Assembly (NCBI RefSeq): GCF_020215705.1
Contig: NZ_JAIWNB010000003.1
Coordinates: 428,998-492,997 of the forward strand
Reading direction: 5' to 3'
DNA from: Nonomuraea aurantiaca
GTDB lineage: Bacteria > Actinomycetota > Actinomycetes > Streptosporangiales > Streptosporangiaceae
Length of the DNA stretch: 64,000 bases
This document shows, in pieces, positions 27,980 to 36,972 of this stretch (positions within the stretch are counted from its first letter, which is position 1; each line of letters opens with the position of its first letter). The translations under genes were made by a program, and so were the position numbers. Below the pieces are notes generated by a model. That model searched no databases, had not been told where the DNA came from, and saw only the letters and a program-made list of their open reading frames with translations.

Positions 27980-28672
27980 ATGTCCCTGACTGACGAGGCC
28001 ATCGCCCGGATCCGGCAACTCATCCTGTCCGGAGACCTACCGCCCGGCTCGCGGCTGCCGCCAGAACCGCAGCTCGCCGCCCAGCTCGGCGTCTCGCGCA
28101 ATCCGCTGCGCGAAGCCGTCAAGGCGCTGGTCGTCGCACGGGTCCTCGACGTGCGCAGGGGCGACGGCACGTACGTCACCAGCCTGGAGCCGGCGCTCCT
28201 GCTCGAAGGGCTCGGGATCGCCATCGAGCTGCTGCGTGACGACACGCTCATGGAGGTCATCGAGACCCGGCGGCTGTTCGAGCCGGTCGCCACGGCGCTG
28301 GCCGCCACCCGCGTGTCCGACGCCCAGCTGGCGGTCATCGGGGAGCAGCTGGCGGCCATGCGGGAGGTCAGCGGCGACGTCGAGAAGCTCAACCACTTCG
28401 ACGCCGCCTTCCACCGCGCGGTCGTGGCGGCGACCGGCAACGAGACGCTGTGCACGCTGCTCGACGGCATCTCCGGCCGGACGACGCGGATGCGCGTGTG
28501 GCGCGGGAGCGTGGTGGCGGGCAGCGCGGACCGCACGCTGGCCGAGCATCAGGCGATCTACGACGCCCTCGCCGCGCGTGACGCCCCGCTGGCCCAGGCC
28601 GCGGCGCTGATGCACATCAGCACGACCGAGAGCTGGTTCCGCCTCGTCCTCGCCGCCGAGCCGCCGCGATGA
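27980..28672 (+). CDS. GntR/FadR-family transcriptional regulator
   Basis: The 230-residue protein has an N-terminal GntR winged helix (LPPEPQLAAQLGVSRNPLRE) and a C-terminal FCD domain with metal/ligand His residues (FDAAFHRAVVAATGN, EHQAIYDAL). It is divergent from the GH95 gene and overlaps the downstream lactonase-type gene by 4 bases, so it probably senses a sugar acid or lactone from fucose/galactose breakdown (inference). Confidence 0.92.
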   Translation: MSLTDEAIARIRQLILSGDLPPGSRLPPEPQLAAQLGVSRNPLREAVKALVVARVLDVRRGDGTYVTSLEPALLLEGLGIAIELLRDDTLMEVIETRRLFEPVATALAATRVSDAQLAVIGEQLAAMREVSGDVEKLNHFDAAFHRAVVAATGNETLCTLLDGISGRTTRMRVWRGSVVAGSADRTLAEHQAIYDALAARDAPLAQAAALMHISTTESWFRLVLAAEPPR

Positions 28673-29565
28673 CCGCCATGGACCCGCCTGGGACGGAGGT
28701 GTCTGGGACGGAAGCGTCTGGGACGGAGGCGCCTTGGGTAGACGCGCATCACCACGTCTGGGACCTCGGCGTCCGGGCCCACGGCTGGCTCGATGCCGAG
28801 AAGCTGGCGCCGATCCGCCGCACGTTCACCCTCGACCGGCTCGCCGAGCACGCGGCCGCGGCGGGAGTGGGCCGGACCGTGCTGGTGCAGGTGCTCCCCG
28901 ACCTGACGGAGACTGTGGAGTTCCTGGCCTTGGCCGCCGAGTCCGAGCTGGTGGCGGGGGTCGTGGGCTGGGTCGATCTCACCGCGCCCGCCGTCGCCGA
29001 GACGCTGGCCGGCCTGCCCGGCGGGCTGGTGGCGATCCGCCACGGCGTGCAGGCCGAGCCCGACCCCGGCTGGCTCACCCGCCCGGACGTCCGCCGCGGG
29101 CTGGCCGCCGTGGCATCGGCGGGTCTGGCCTACGACCTGCTCACCCTGCCGCACCAGCTGCCCGCGGCCATCGATACGGTGGCCGCGCTGCCCGAGCTGA
29201 CGTTCGTGCTCGACCACCTGTCCAAGCCGCCCATCGCCTCGGGGCAGCTCGAACCGTGGGCGAGCCGGATCCGGGAGCTGGCCGCACACCCCAACGTGTA
29301 CTGCAAGCTGTCCGGGATGGTCACCGAGGCCGACTGGGCGTCCTGGCGGGTGACCGACCTGTGGCCCTACGCCGAGACCGTGCTGGCGGCGTTCGGGCCG
29401 GAGCGGGTGATGTTCGGGTCGGACTGGCCGGTCTGCCTGCTCGCGGCCGACTACGAGCGGGTCGTGTCGGTGGCCGAGGAGCTGTGCGCGGGGCTGTCGG
29501 CGGGGGAGCGCGCGGCCGTCTTCGGCGGTACGGCCCGCCGGGCGTACCGGCTCGGGGACGGCTGA
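28669..29565 (+). CDS. Amidohydrolase-family sugar lactonase (L-fuconolactonase-like)
   Basis: The 298-residue protein belongs to the COG3618 amidohydrolase group: metal-site DAHHHVWDL at the start, GIRHGVQAE-type strand (AIRHGVQAEPD), TFVLDHLSKPPI, and the conserved FGSDWPVCLL near the C-terminus. Members hydrolyse L-fucono-, L-rhamnono- or galactono-lactones. With GH95 and GH141-like genes close by, L-fuconolactone is the best guess. The N-terminus carries an extra 20 residues with three PGTEV/SGTEA repeats, encoded by a triple 15-base repeat; the real start could be downstream of it, but ATG 28669 overlaps the regulator stop as coupled genes do. Confidence 0.85.
   Translation: MTAMDPPGTEVSGTEASGTEAPWVDAHHHVWDLGVRAHGWLDAEKLAPIRRTFTLDRLAEHAAAAGVGRTVLVQVLPDLTETVEFLALAAESELVAGVVGWVDLTAPAVAETLAGLPGGLVAIRHGVQAEPDPGWLTRPDVRRGLAAVASAGLAYDLLTLPHQLPAAIDTVAALPELTFVLDHLSKPPIASGQLEPWASRIRELAAHPNVYCKLSGMVTEADWASWRVTDLWPYAETVLAAFGPERVMFGSDWPVCLLAADYERVVSVAEELCAGLSAGERAAVFGGTARRAYRLGDG
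28688..28732 (+). repeat. Three tandem 15-base units inside the lactonase N-terminus
   Basis: Units beginning CTGGGACGGA occur at 28688, 28703 and 28718 with two or three differences among them. In frame they encode PGTEV, SGTEA and SGTEA ahead of the metal-binding HxH. They add a low-complexity tail and leave the fold untouched. Confidence 0.9.
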
Positions 29566-29655
29566 CGCGGAACACCCGCCCAGACCCGCGGGGCGCTTGG
29601 AGACCGTTGACGCGGAGCCCCGCCCCTACCCCCATACGCCGATATTTCGGGCTTT

Positions 29656-29667
29656 ACAAGATCTTGT
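29656..29667. promoter_or_regulatory. Perfect palindrome ACAAGATCTTGT upstream of the M36 protease
   Basis: A 12-base perfect palindrome lies about 80 bases before the protease start, in an otherwise gene-free gap and just ahead of AT-rich sequence (CTCATAAAAC). It is a reasonable operator candidate; no regulator is identified. Confidence 0.4.
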
Positions 29668-29746
29668 CAGCTCATAAAACCAGTGTTAACTCTTGCGGAG
29701 GCGCGGGGCACGAGCTCCCGCGTCTCTGGACGTGCAGGAGGAAAAG

Positions 29747-32644
29747 GTGTCGAGCAGACCCTGGTTACGCAGCACTGTCGTCGTCCTCGCCATCACGGCG
29801 TCCTCTCTACCTCTCACCGGAGCCGCCCGGAGTGAACCGGGTGCGACCGCTCCCCAAGTCCAAGACGTTCAGGCCGGCGAGCCCGGCAAGCCCGACCTGG
29901 ACAACCGGCAAGGCAGAGTCCCGCCGCCGGTCGGGATCAACGCCCGCAGCGCGGGACCGGCGGCCGAGATCCGCTGGAACGCGCTCGGCACCCCCGCCGC
30001 CATCACCAGCGCCGAGCCGCTCGCCGAAGGGCTGGGCGCCGACCCGGAGCAGGCCGCCCGCGCCTACCTCAAGAACAACGAACGGATCTTCGGCCTGTCC
30101 GGCGCGTCGGTCGACGCCCTGGAGAAGGTCGCGGTCAACCCGATCGGCGCGGGCCACGCCGTACTGCTGCGCCAGCGCTTCGGCGGCCTGCCGGCCGGCG
30201 TGGACGGCCTCGTCGCGATCGGCGTGGCCGGCGGCAAGATCAGGCACGTGACGTCATCGCTGTCGCGCGACACGGCGGCGCCCCCGGCCGCCACGATCAC
30301 CGCGCAGCGGGCCATGGAGATCGCGGCCAGGGACGACGGCATCGACCTGGCCACGGCCGTGACCAAGCAGGTCAGCGCGGTGGCCGTACCGGCGCCCGAC
30401 GGGGTGCACAGCGCGTACCAGGTCGTCCTGATCGGCGGCAAGGGCGAGGCGGCGGGATACACCACGCACGTGGACGCGGTCAGCGGCGCGATCCTGGTCC
30501 GGGAGAACCTGGTCGAGCACTTCGATCCGGACAACCCGACCTGGTCGGCGTTCCCGTCGAACCCGCCCGACGACTATTCCCCCACCGACACCCGCCAGAC
30601 CTGGTGCTTCGCGGCGGCCCCCGGCTGCGACTACGTGACCGGCGGCGACCCGCCGACCGGCAAGGCGTGGGACGTCGTCCACGCCACGAACACCTCCACC
30701 AACACCAGCGTCGGCAACGCCGCGAAGACCGTCGAGAACCGGGCGAACCCCGATCCGTTCTCGGTCGGCACCCGCGGCAACGTGCTCACGCCGAGCCGCA
30801 ACTACACCTACCCGTGGCGGAACCGGTGGCACGAGGCGAAGTGCGACCCGGCGGTCTTCGACCAGAGCGGTGAGAACGACCTCGAAGCCGCGATCGCCAA
30901 CCTGAACGCCATGCACAACCGCATGCACGACTGGTCCTACCGGCTCGGCTTCACCGAGACGGCGTGGAACATGCAGGTCGACAACGGCGACCGCGGCGGG
31001 CTCGGCAACGATCCCGAGCAGGGCAACGCCCAGGCCGGCGCCCGCGACCTGACCGTCCGCGACAACGCCAACCAGATCACCGGCCCCGACGGGGTGGCGC
31101 CGATCACGAACATGTACCTGTGGCAGCCGGTCGCGGGCTCGTTCTACTCCCCGTGCGTGGACGGCGACTACGACATGTCGGTCATCGGCCACGAGAACAC
31201 CCACGCCATCTCCGGCCGCATGATCGGCGGCCCGAACGCCGGCTGGAGCGGCGCGCAGGCCGGCGCGATGAACGAGAGCACCTCCGACCTGATGGCGATG
31301 GAGTACCTGTTCGAGTACGGCTTCCGTCCCTCCGGCCAGACCCCGTACGTCACGGGCGGCTACGTCACCGGAGACCGCGAACGCGGCATCCGCAACTACG
31401 ACATGTCCAAGTCACCGCTCAACTACAGCGACATCGCCTACGACCTCGTCGGCCAGCAGGTCCACGCGGACGGCGAGATCTGGTCGGCCACGCAGTTCGA
31501 CGTGCGCGAGGCCTTCGTCAAGCGGTACGGCAAGGGCACCGCCAAGCAGCAGCGGGCCTGCGCGGACGGCAAGACGCCGCTGGCCAAGTGTCCGGGCAAC
31601 CGGCGCTGGGCGCAGCTCTCCCTCGACGCCCTGCTGCTGATGGCCTCCGGCGCGGTCAGCTACGTCGACCACCGGGACGCGCTGCTCGCGGCCGACGCGC
31701 TGCGCTTCGACGGCGCGGACCAGGACATCATGTGGCGCGCGTTCGCGGAGCACGGCCTGGGCGCGACGGCGACCAGCGTCGGCCCGAACGACCCCGACCC
31801 CACGCCGAGCTTCGTCAACCCGGTCGGCGAGAACGGCTCGCTGCAGCTCAAGCCGCTGGGCGAGGCGAAGGGCGCGGCGCTGCGCCTGTACGTGGGAGAC
31901 TACGAGGGACGGGTGGTCCCGGTCGCCGACACCGATCCCGCGACGCCGCTCGGTGACACCGTGGAGATGACGCCCGGCCTCTACGACTTCGTGGTGGCGG
32001 GCAGCGGGTTCGGGCACACGCGGCTGAAGTTCCCGGTCGTGGGCGGCGTGAAGCTACCGCTTCCCCTGCCGCTGTCGCGCAACCTCGCCTCGGCCACGGC
32101 CGGCGCGGTGGCCTCCGGCGACGGCGTCAACCAGGCGAAGCTGATCGACGAGACCGAGGCCACGAACTGGGCCTCGCTCACCGGGACGCCGGCCGGTAAG
32201 TCGGTCACGGTGGACCTGGCGGGCGAGAGCCCGGTCAAGATCCGCAGAGTCCAGGTCAGCGCGATGCTCAGACCCAACATCAACGACCCGGCCGACCCCG
32301 GCGCGCAGAACCGCTTCACCGCCCTGCGCTCCTTCGAGGTGCTCGCCTGCGCCAAGGACTGCGCGAACCCGGCCAATTTCCGGAAGATCTACACCAGCCC
32401 CGCGGACGCGTTCAAGACCACGCTGCCCCGTCCTCGCGGCGCGAACCTGCTCATCAAGTCGTTCACCGTCCCCACCATCACGGCCACCCACCTGATGCTC
32501 CGCACGCTCACCACCCAGTGCACCGGCAACCCGCTTTACGCCGGTGAACAGGACGCCGACCCCAACTCCTCGACGGACTGCGCCACGGCCAGCCCCTTCC
32601 GCGATCAGGCCCGAGCCGCCGAGTTCCAGGCGTTCTCGTCCTGA
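29747..32644 (+). CDS. Secreted M36 (fungalysin-type) zinc metalloprotease
   Basis: The 965-residue protein has a signal peptide, an FTP/propeptide-like region to about residue 260, and an M36 catalytic domain. The zinc motif HENTH is at residues 482-486 and the third ligand Glu510 lies in NESTSD. A C-terminal beta domain (SRNLASATAGAVASGDGVNQ and following) resembles a discoidin/carbohydrate-binding module. GTG 29747 was chosen because AGGAGG lies 5 bases upstream; the longer frame to 29693 lacks such a site. It would digest extracellular protein. It stands alone, 57 bases before a prolyl aminopeptidase. Confidence 0.93.
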   Translation: MSSRPWLRSTVVVLAITASSLPLTGAARSEPGATAPQVQDVQAGEPGKPDLDNRQGRVPPPVGINARSAGPAAEIRWNALGTPAAITSAEPLAEGLGADPEQAARAYLKNNERIFGLSGASVDALEKVAVNPIGAGHAVLLRQRFGGLPAGVDGLVAIGVAGGKIRHVTSSLSRDTAAPPAATITAQRAMEIAARDDGIDLATAVTKQVSAVAVPAPDGVHSAYQVVLIGGKGEAAGYTTHVDAVSGAILVRENLVEHFDPDNPTWSAFPSNPPDDYSPTDTRQTWCFAAAPGCDYVTGGDPPTGKAWDVVHATNTSTNTSVGNAAKTVENRANPDPFSVGTRGNVLTPSRNYTYPWRNRWHEAKCDPAVFDQSGENDLEAAIANLNAMHNRMHDWSYRLGFTETAWNMQVDNGDRGGLGNDPEQGNAQAGARDLTVRDNANQITGPDGVAPITNMYLWQPVAGSFYSPCVDGDYDMSVIGHENTHAISGRMIGGPNAGWSGAQAGAMNESTSDLMAMEYLFEYGFRPSGQTPYVTGGYVTGDRERGIRNYDMSKSPLNYSDIAYDLVGQQVHADGEIWSATQFDVREAFVKRYGKGTAKQQRACADGKTPLAKCPGNRRWAQLSLDALLLMASGAVSYVDHRDALLAADALRFDGADQDIMWRAFAEHGLGATATSVGPNDPDPTPSFVNPVGENGSLQLKPLGEAKGAALRLYVGDYEGRVVPVADTDPATPLGDTVEMTPGLYDFVVAGSGFGHTRLKFPVVGGVKLPLPLPLSRNLASATAGAVASGDGVNQAKLIDETEATNWASLTGTPAGKSVTVDLAGESPVKIRRVQVSAMLRPNINDPADPGAQNRFTALRSFEVLACAKDCANPANFRKIYTSPADAFKTTLPRPRGANLLIKSFTVPTITATHLMLRTLTTQCTGNPLYAGEQDADPNSSTDCATASPFRDQARAAEFQAFSS

Positions 32645-32701
32645 TCCGCGGAGGCGGTACGGCTTGCGCTCACCACCGGGCGCAGGCCGTACCGTTGATC
32701 T

Positions 32702-33649
32702 ATGTATCCTCCGATCGAGCCGTATGACCATGGGCATCTCGACACCGGCGACGGCCATCTCGTCTACTGGGAAGTCTGCGGGAATCCCCAGGGCAAGCCC
32801 GCGCTCGTCGTCCACGGCGGCCCGGGTTCCGGCTGCTCGGAGAATCAGCGGCGCCAGTTCGATCCCGAGCGTTACCGCATCATCCTGTTCGACCAGCGCA
32901 ACTGCGGCCGGAGTCTGCCGCACGCCAGTGACCCGGCCACCGATCTGTCCACCAACACCACCCCCCACCTGATCGCCGACATGGAGCGGCTGCGGGAGCA
33001 CCTCGGCGTCGACCAATGGCTGCTCTACGGTGGCTCGTGGGGGTCCACGCTCATGCTCGCCTACGCCGAGACGCACCCGACGCGGGTGTCGGAGATGGTG
33101 ATCTGCGGCGTCACCATGACCCGCCGCTCCGAGATCGACTGGCTCTACAACGGCGTCGGCCGCTACTTCCCCGAGCAGCGGCAGCGCTTCCGCGAGGGCG
33201 TCCCGGAGTCCGACCGCGACGGCGACGTGCTGGCCGCCTACGCGCGGCTCATGTCCGACCCCGACCTCGCCGTCCGCGCCAAGGCCGCCCACGACTGGGT
33301 GACCTGGGAGGACACGGTGATCTCCATGGAGGTCAACGGGTCGCCGAACGCCTACAGCGACCGGCCGCCCCTGGCTCGCCTGGCCTTCGTACGGATCTGC
33401 GCCCACTACTTCTCCAACGCCGCCTGGCTGGAGGAGGGCATCCTGCTGCGCGAGGCGGACAAGCTGGCCGGCATCCCCGGCGTGCTGATCCACGGCCGCT
33501 TCGACCTGGGCTCACCGCTGGAGACCGCCTGGGACCTGGCCCAACGCTGGCCCGACGCCCGGCTGGTCGTGGTGGACGACTCGGGACACACCGGCAGCGG
33601 CACCATGCGCGAGCAGGTCCTGGCCGCCCTGGACGCCTTCGCGACCTGA
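32702..33649 (+). CDS. pip: Prolyl aminopeptidase (S33)
   Basis: The 315-residue alpha/beta hydrolase shows the oxyanion segment HGGPGSGCS, DQRNCGRS, the nucleophile elbow GGSWGS (Ser112) and the late HGRFDLGSP and DSGHTGSG segments that hold Asp and His. These are specific for proline iminopeptidases, which release N-terminal proline from peptides in the cytoplasm. Length is normal. It may process peptides made by the upstream secreted protease. Confidence 0.94.
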   Translation: MYPPIEPYDHGHLDTGDGHLVYWEVCGNPQGKPALVVHGGPGSGCSENQRRQFDPERYRIILFDQRNCGRSLPHASDPATDLSTNTTPHLIADMERLREHLGVDQWLLYGGSWGSTLMLAYAETHPTRVSEMVICGVTMTRRSEIDWLYNGVGRYFPEQRQRFREGVPESDRDGDVLAAYARLMSDPDLAVRAKAAHDWVTWEDTVISMEVNGSPNAYSDRPPLARLAFVRICAHYFSNAAWLEEGILLREADKLAGIPGVLIHGRFDLGSPLETAWDLAQRWPDARLVVVDDSGHTGSGTMREQVLAALDAFAT

Positions 33650-33674
33650 CCCCGGCGGAACGTCTTCCTCCGCT

Positions 33675-33687
33675 CCCCCGGAGGGGG
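33675..33687. terminator. Short G+C hairpin between convergent genes
   Basis: CCCCC-GGA-GGGGG lies between the prolyl aminopeptidase and the convergent MocR gene. It may end both transcripts; there is no clear T-run. Confidence 0.35.
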
Positions 33688-33729
33688 TATTCCTCCAAGG
33701 GACCCCAGCCACAACGGATCGTCACAGTC

Positions 33730-35094
33730 CTAGTGACGGTCGGCCCCCGGTCGCTTGGCGGCCAGGGCGATCACATCGGCGAGTTCGCCCAGCTCAGTGG
33801 GCTCCTCGGTGAGCGCGGCGATGGCCAGCCGCAGATGCGGCCGGCCAGGCCGGATCCGATACCGGCTGCCGGGCGCCGCCGAGATCCCGTGGGCGGCCAG
33901 CGTGACCAGGGCCTCCGACTCGTCGTGGACCGGCACCCACAGCACGAGACTGTCCCGGCCCCCGGTGTGCACGCCGCGGGCCGACAGCAGCGTGGCCAGG
34001 CTCGCGCGCCGCCGGGCGTACGCGGTGCGAGCCTGCTCCACGATCGACTGCGTGGCCGGGTCGGTGAGCAGGTGGGCCAGGGTGTCCTGGAGGATCCTGC
34101 TGGTCCAGCCGGTGCCATAGCTGCGCAGCACCCGTACCCGCTCCACCGCCTCCGCCGCCCCGCCGATGATCGCGAGGCGGAGGTCGGGCCCGTGTGACTT
34201 GGAGTACGAGCGCACGAGCACCGTCCGGCCGGGCAGCCGTGTGCCGATGCTGCTCAGCGGCTCGGTGGACAGGTCGCCGATCCCGTCGTCCTCGACGACC
34301 AGGGTGTTCGTGGGCTCGAGGAGCCGGGCCAGCTCGGCGGAGCGGCTCTCGGGCACGGCATAACCGCACGGCGAGTGACCGCGCGGCTGGTAGACGAACG
34401 CCACCGGGCTGGAGCGCAGGCTTTCGGCGAGCGCGGCCGGGATGGGCCCGTCCTCGTCGCAGGCGACGGGGACCACCTCGACGCCGATCATCTCCAGGAT
34501 GTCGAGCAGCCTGGCCGCGGTGGGCTCCTCTATGGCGACGCGGTCGCCGGGCAGGGCGGTCGTCTGGCAGAGCAGCTGGACCCCCTCGTACCCGCCGCCG
34601 AGCGCCAGCCAGCTCTGCGCCGGGAACGGCCAGGTGGGCCCGACCGCGGCCCGCAGGCGCGGGGTGATCGTCTCGCGGACATAGCCGTTGAACCCTTCGG
34701 CGGAGGTGGCCGTGGCGAGCGCGGCGTCGAGCGGCGGGAGCAGCGTCCGGTCCGGCGCCGCGATGGCGAGGTCGATCGCCAGCCTGCTGCCGAAGTCGCC
34801 GATCCGCTCGTAGCGCGCCGGGTGCGGCACGCCGGGAGGGCCGAGCACCACGGTTCCCCGGCGGCCCTCCGTCCCGATCATCCGGTGTTTCCGCAGCTCG
34901 GACCAGGCTTCGGCGATCGTGCTCGGGCTGACGCCCAGCGCGCGGGCCAGATTCCGCACGGTGGGCAGCCGCGCGCCGGGCCGCAGCGTGCCCTGCCGGA
35001 TCAGGTCGATCAGAGAGGTGGCGATGCCACGCGCGCTCGGCTCGCGGACCTGCTGCCCCAGCCAGGCGGGATCGACCTCCACGAGAACTCCCAT
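33730..35094 (-). CDS. MocR-type regulator: GntR domain fused to PLP aminotransferase-like domain
   Basis: The 454-residue protein has a GntR winged helix at residues 20-85 (LPTVRNLARALGVSPSTIAE) and then a fold type I aminotransferase domain. The expected PLP-Lys context SYSKSHGPDLRLAIIGG and the preceding Asp/Tyr signatures (VVEDDGIGDL, VAFVYQPRGHSP) are present. MocR proteins sense PLP or an amino-group ligand and usually control a divergent gene set. Here the divergent genes are the binding protein, nitrilase and amino-acid-type ABC transporter starting at 35189. The gap between them contains three ACAAAG half-sites. Confidence 0.92.
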   Translation of the reverse strand: MGVLVEVDPAWLGQQVREPSARGIATSLIDLIRQGTLRPGARLPTVRNLARALGVSPSTIAEAWSELRKHRMIGTEGRRGTVVLGPPGVPHPARYERIGDFGSRLAIDLAIAAPDRTLLPPLDAALATATSAEGFNGYVRETITPRLRAAVGPTWPFPAQSWLALGGGYEGVQLLCQTTALPGDRVAIEEPTAARLLDILEMIGVEVVPVACDEDGPIPAALAESLRSSPVAFVYQPRGHSPCGYAVPESRSAELARLLEPTNTLVVEDDGIGDLSTEPLSSIGTRLPGRTVLVRSYSKSHGPDLRLAIIGGAAEAVERVRVLRSYGTGWTSRILQDTLAHLLTDPATQSIVEQARTAYARRRASLATLLSARGVHTGGRDSLVLWVPVHDESEALVTLAAHGISAAPGSRYRIRPGRPHLRLAIAALTEEPTELGELADVIALAAKRPGADRH

Positions 35095-35097
35095 CTG

Positions 35098-35121
35098 ACA
35101 AAGCTTTGTTCAGGAACAAAG
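35098..35121. promoter_or_regulatory. MocR operator candidate with three ACAAAG half-sites
   Basis: ACAAAGCTTTGT (35098-35109) is a perfect palindrome. It overlaps a second perfect inverted repeat CTTTGTTC-AG-GAACAAAG (35104-35121). The half-site therefore occurs three times in alternating orientation, immediately upstream of the MocR start, which fits autoregulation and control of the divergent operon. Confidence 0.6.
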
Positions 35122-35188
35122 AGCAGCTTGTGTAGCGGATTTCGCTGAACATAAGGTACAGCCCAATACATCACTAAGGGGAGTTTTT

Positions 35189-36130
35189 GTGACGAAACCT
35201 GGCATTCGGCTTGGTCTCCGGGACTGGGATCACCTCGTGCCGGTGGCGACCGGGACGCTGACGTCCGAGGCGTTCGACCTGGATCTCGATTCCCGGGCGA
35301 GCACGCCGGACGTGCTGAGCGAGCCCGAGCTGGACGGCGGGGAGACCTCTTTCAGCAGGTACGTTCTCGGCCGGGCCAAGGGTGACGACCGGCTGGTGGG
35401 ACTGCCCGTCTTCGTGATGCGCGGCTTCCGGCAGCGGTGCGTGCTGGTGCGCCGCGACAGCGAGCTGCGCGAGTTCGCCGAGCTGAAGGGGGCCCGGATC
35501 GGCCTGACCGGCTGGCCCGACTCGGGCAACACGTGGACGCGGGCGCTCCTGCGGGCGGCCGGGGTCGACCTCACCGGGATCCAGTGGACGGTCGGTGCCG
35601 TGGACGCGCCCGAGCCGGGCAAGGACCGCGTCGGCGCGGCGAAGCTGCCGGACAACGTCAGCGTGACCGACGGCTCGCTCGCCGAGCAGCTCGACGCCGG
35701 GCGGCTCGACGCGATCATGACCCCGTTCATGCCCGAGGGCTTCTTCACGCCCGAGAGCCGGTTCCGGCACCTCCTGGCCGACCACCCGGCGGCCGAGCTC
35801 GACTACTACCGCCAGAACGGCTTCGTCCCCGGCATCCACCTGGTGACGCTCAAGCGCGAGGTCGTCGAGCGCCACCCCTTCCTGCCGCAGGCCCTACAGG
35901 AGCTCTTCGAGCGGTCCAAGCGGCACTGGCTGGCGCGGCGGCGGCTGCTGACCGACACCACGCCGTGGCTGCTCGCCGACCTGAGCAGGACCCAGGAGGT
36001 CTTCGGCGCGGATTGGATGCCGTACGGCACCGCCGCCAACGCCGCGATGACCGCGGCCTTCTGCGCGGAACTGCACGCCCAGGGGATCGCCCCCGCTCCC
36101 ATCGACCCCCAGGAGGTCTTTCCCTCATGA
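35189..36130 (+). CDS. Periplasmic-binding-fold protein, NMT1/dihydroxyphthalate-decarboxylase-like
   Basis: The 313-residue protein has no signal peptide or lipobox, though it resembles substrate-binding folds (VLVRRDSELREFAELKGARI, GLTGWPDSGNTWTRALLRAA, LDAIMTPFMPEGFF). The 4,5-dihydroxyphthalate decarboxylase group has this fold and cytoplasmic location. GTG 35189 follows an AAGGGGAG ribosome-binding site. It overlaps the nitrilase by 4 bases. It could be an enzyme or an intracellular binding protein for the same nitrogen compound; the precise activity is not deducible. Confidence 0.7.
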   Translation: MTKPGIRLGLRDWDHLVPVATGTLTSEAFDLDLDSRASTPDVLSEPELDGGETSFSRYVLGRAKGDDRLVGLPVFVMRGFRQRCVLVRRDSELREFAELKGARIGLTGWPDSGNTWTRALLRAAGVDLTGIQWTVGAVDAPEPGKDRVGAAKLPDNVSVTDGSLAEQLDAGRLDAIMTPFMPEGFFTPESRFRHLLADHPAAELDYYRQNGFVPGIHLVTLKREVVERHPFLPQALQELFERSKRHWLARRRLLTDTTPWLLADLSRTQEVFGADWMPYGTAANAAMTAAFCAELHAQGIAPAPIDPQEVFPS

Positions 36131-36972
36131 ACAACCTGCGTGTGGCGGTCGGCCAGTTCGCCTCTGCCGAGGACTGGGCGGCCAACCTCAAGACCTGCGG
36201 CGACCTCTTCGACGAGGCCGTCGCCGGGAACGCGGACCTGCTGGTGCTCCCGGAAGGGGCGATGGCCCTGTTCGTGGATGATCCGGTGCGGATCCGGCAG
36301 GCGGCCCAGCCGCTCGACGGGCCGTTCGTCACCGGACTGGCCGAGCGCACCCGCGGGTCGAGCACCACGGTGATCGTCGGCATGCACCAGCCCGCCGAGG
36401 ACGGCCGGGTGATCAACACGCTGGTCGCGCTGCGCGACGGCGAGATCATCACCGTCTACCGCAAGCTGCACCTGTACGACGCCTTCGGCCGGCGCGAGTC
36501 GGACAACGTGGTGGCCGGCTCGGACAGCCCCGTCGTCTTCGACTGCGCGGGCTGGAAGATCGGGCTGATGACCTGCTACGACGTCCGCTTCCCCGAGCTG
36601 GCCCGGCTTCTCGCCGACCAGGGCGCGCAGGTGGTCGCGCTGCCCGCGGCCTGGGTACGGGGACCCGCCAAGGAGTGGCACTGGGAGGTCATGGTCACCG
36701 CCCGCGCCCTGGAGAACACCTACTACGTGGCCGCGTCCGGCGAGTGCGGCCGGCGCAACATCGGCAACAGCATGTTCGTCGACCCGCTCGGCATCACCCG
36801 AGCTCAGCTCAATGGCGACACGCCCGGTCTGCTCTGGTCCGAAGCCTCGGCCGAGGAGCTCGACCGGGCCCGCGAGAGCCTGCCCGTCCTCGCCGACCGG
36901 CGCTTCACCGTCAATCCCCTCCCCACCACCCCCTCGACCGGTCCCTCGACCTCGATCGCCCAAGGAGCGTAA
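36127..36972 (+). CDS. Carbon-nitrogen hydrolase (nitrilase superfamily)
   Basis: The 281-residue protein has the complete Glu-Lys-Cys triad: Glu43 in LPEGAM, Lys113 in YRKLHLYD, Cys150 in MTCYDVRFPE. This pattern and ALPAAWVRGPAKEWHWEVM fit omega-amidase/aliphatic amidase-like members that hydrolyse amide or N-carbamoyl groups in the cytoplasm. ATG 36127 overlaps the previous stop (ATGA) and its stop overlaps the next ATG (TAATG). The polar-amino-acid transporter downstream suggests an imported amide as substrate. Confidence 0.92.
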   Translation: MNNLRVAVGQFASAEDWAANLKTCGDLFDEAVAGNADLLVLPEGAMALFVDDPVRIRQAAQPLDGPFVTGLAERTRGSSTTVIVGMHQPAEDGRVINTLVALRDGEIITVYRKLHLYDAFGRRESDNVVAGSDSPVVFDCAGWKIGLMTCYDVRFPELARLLADQGAQVVALPAAWVRGPAKEWHWEVMVTARALENTYYVAASGECGRRNIGNSMFVDPLGITRAQLNGDTPGLLWSEASAEELDRARESLPVLADRRFTVNPLPTTPSTGPSTSIAQGA

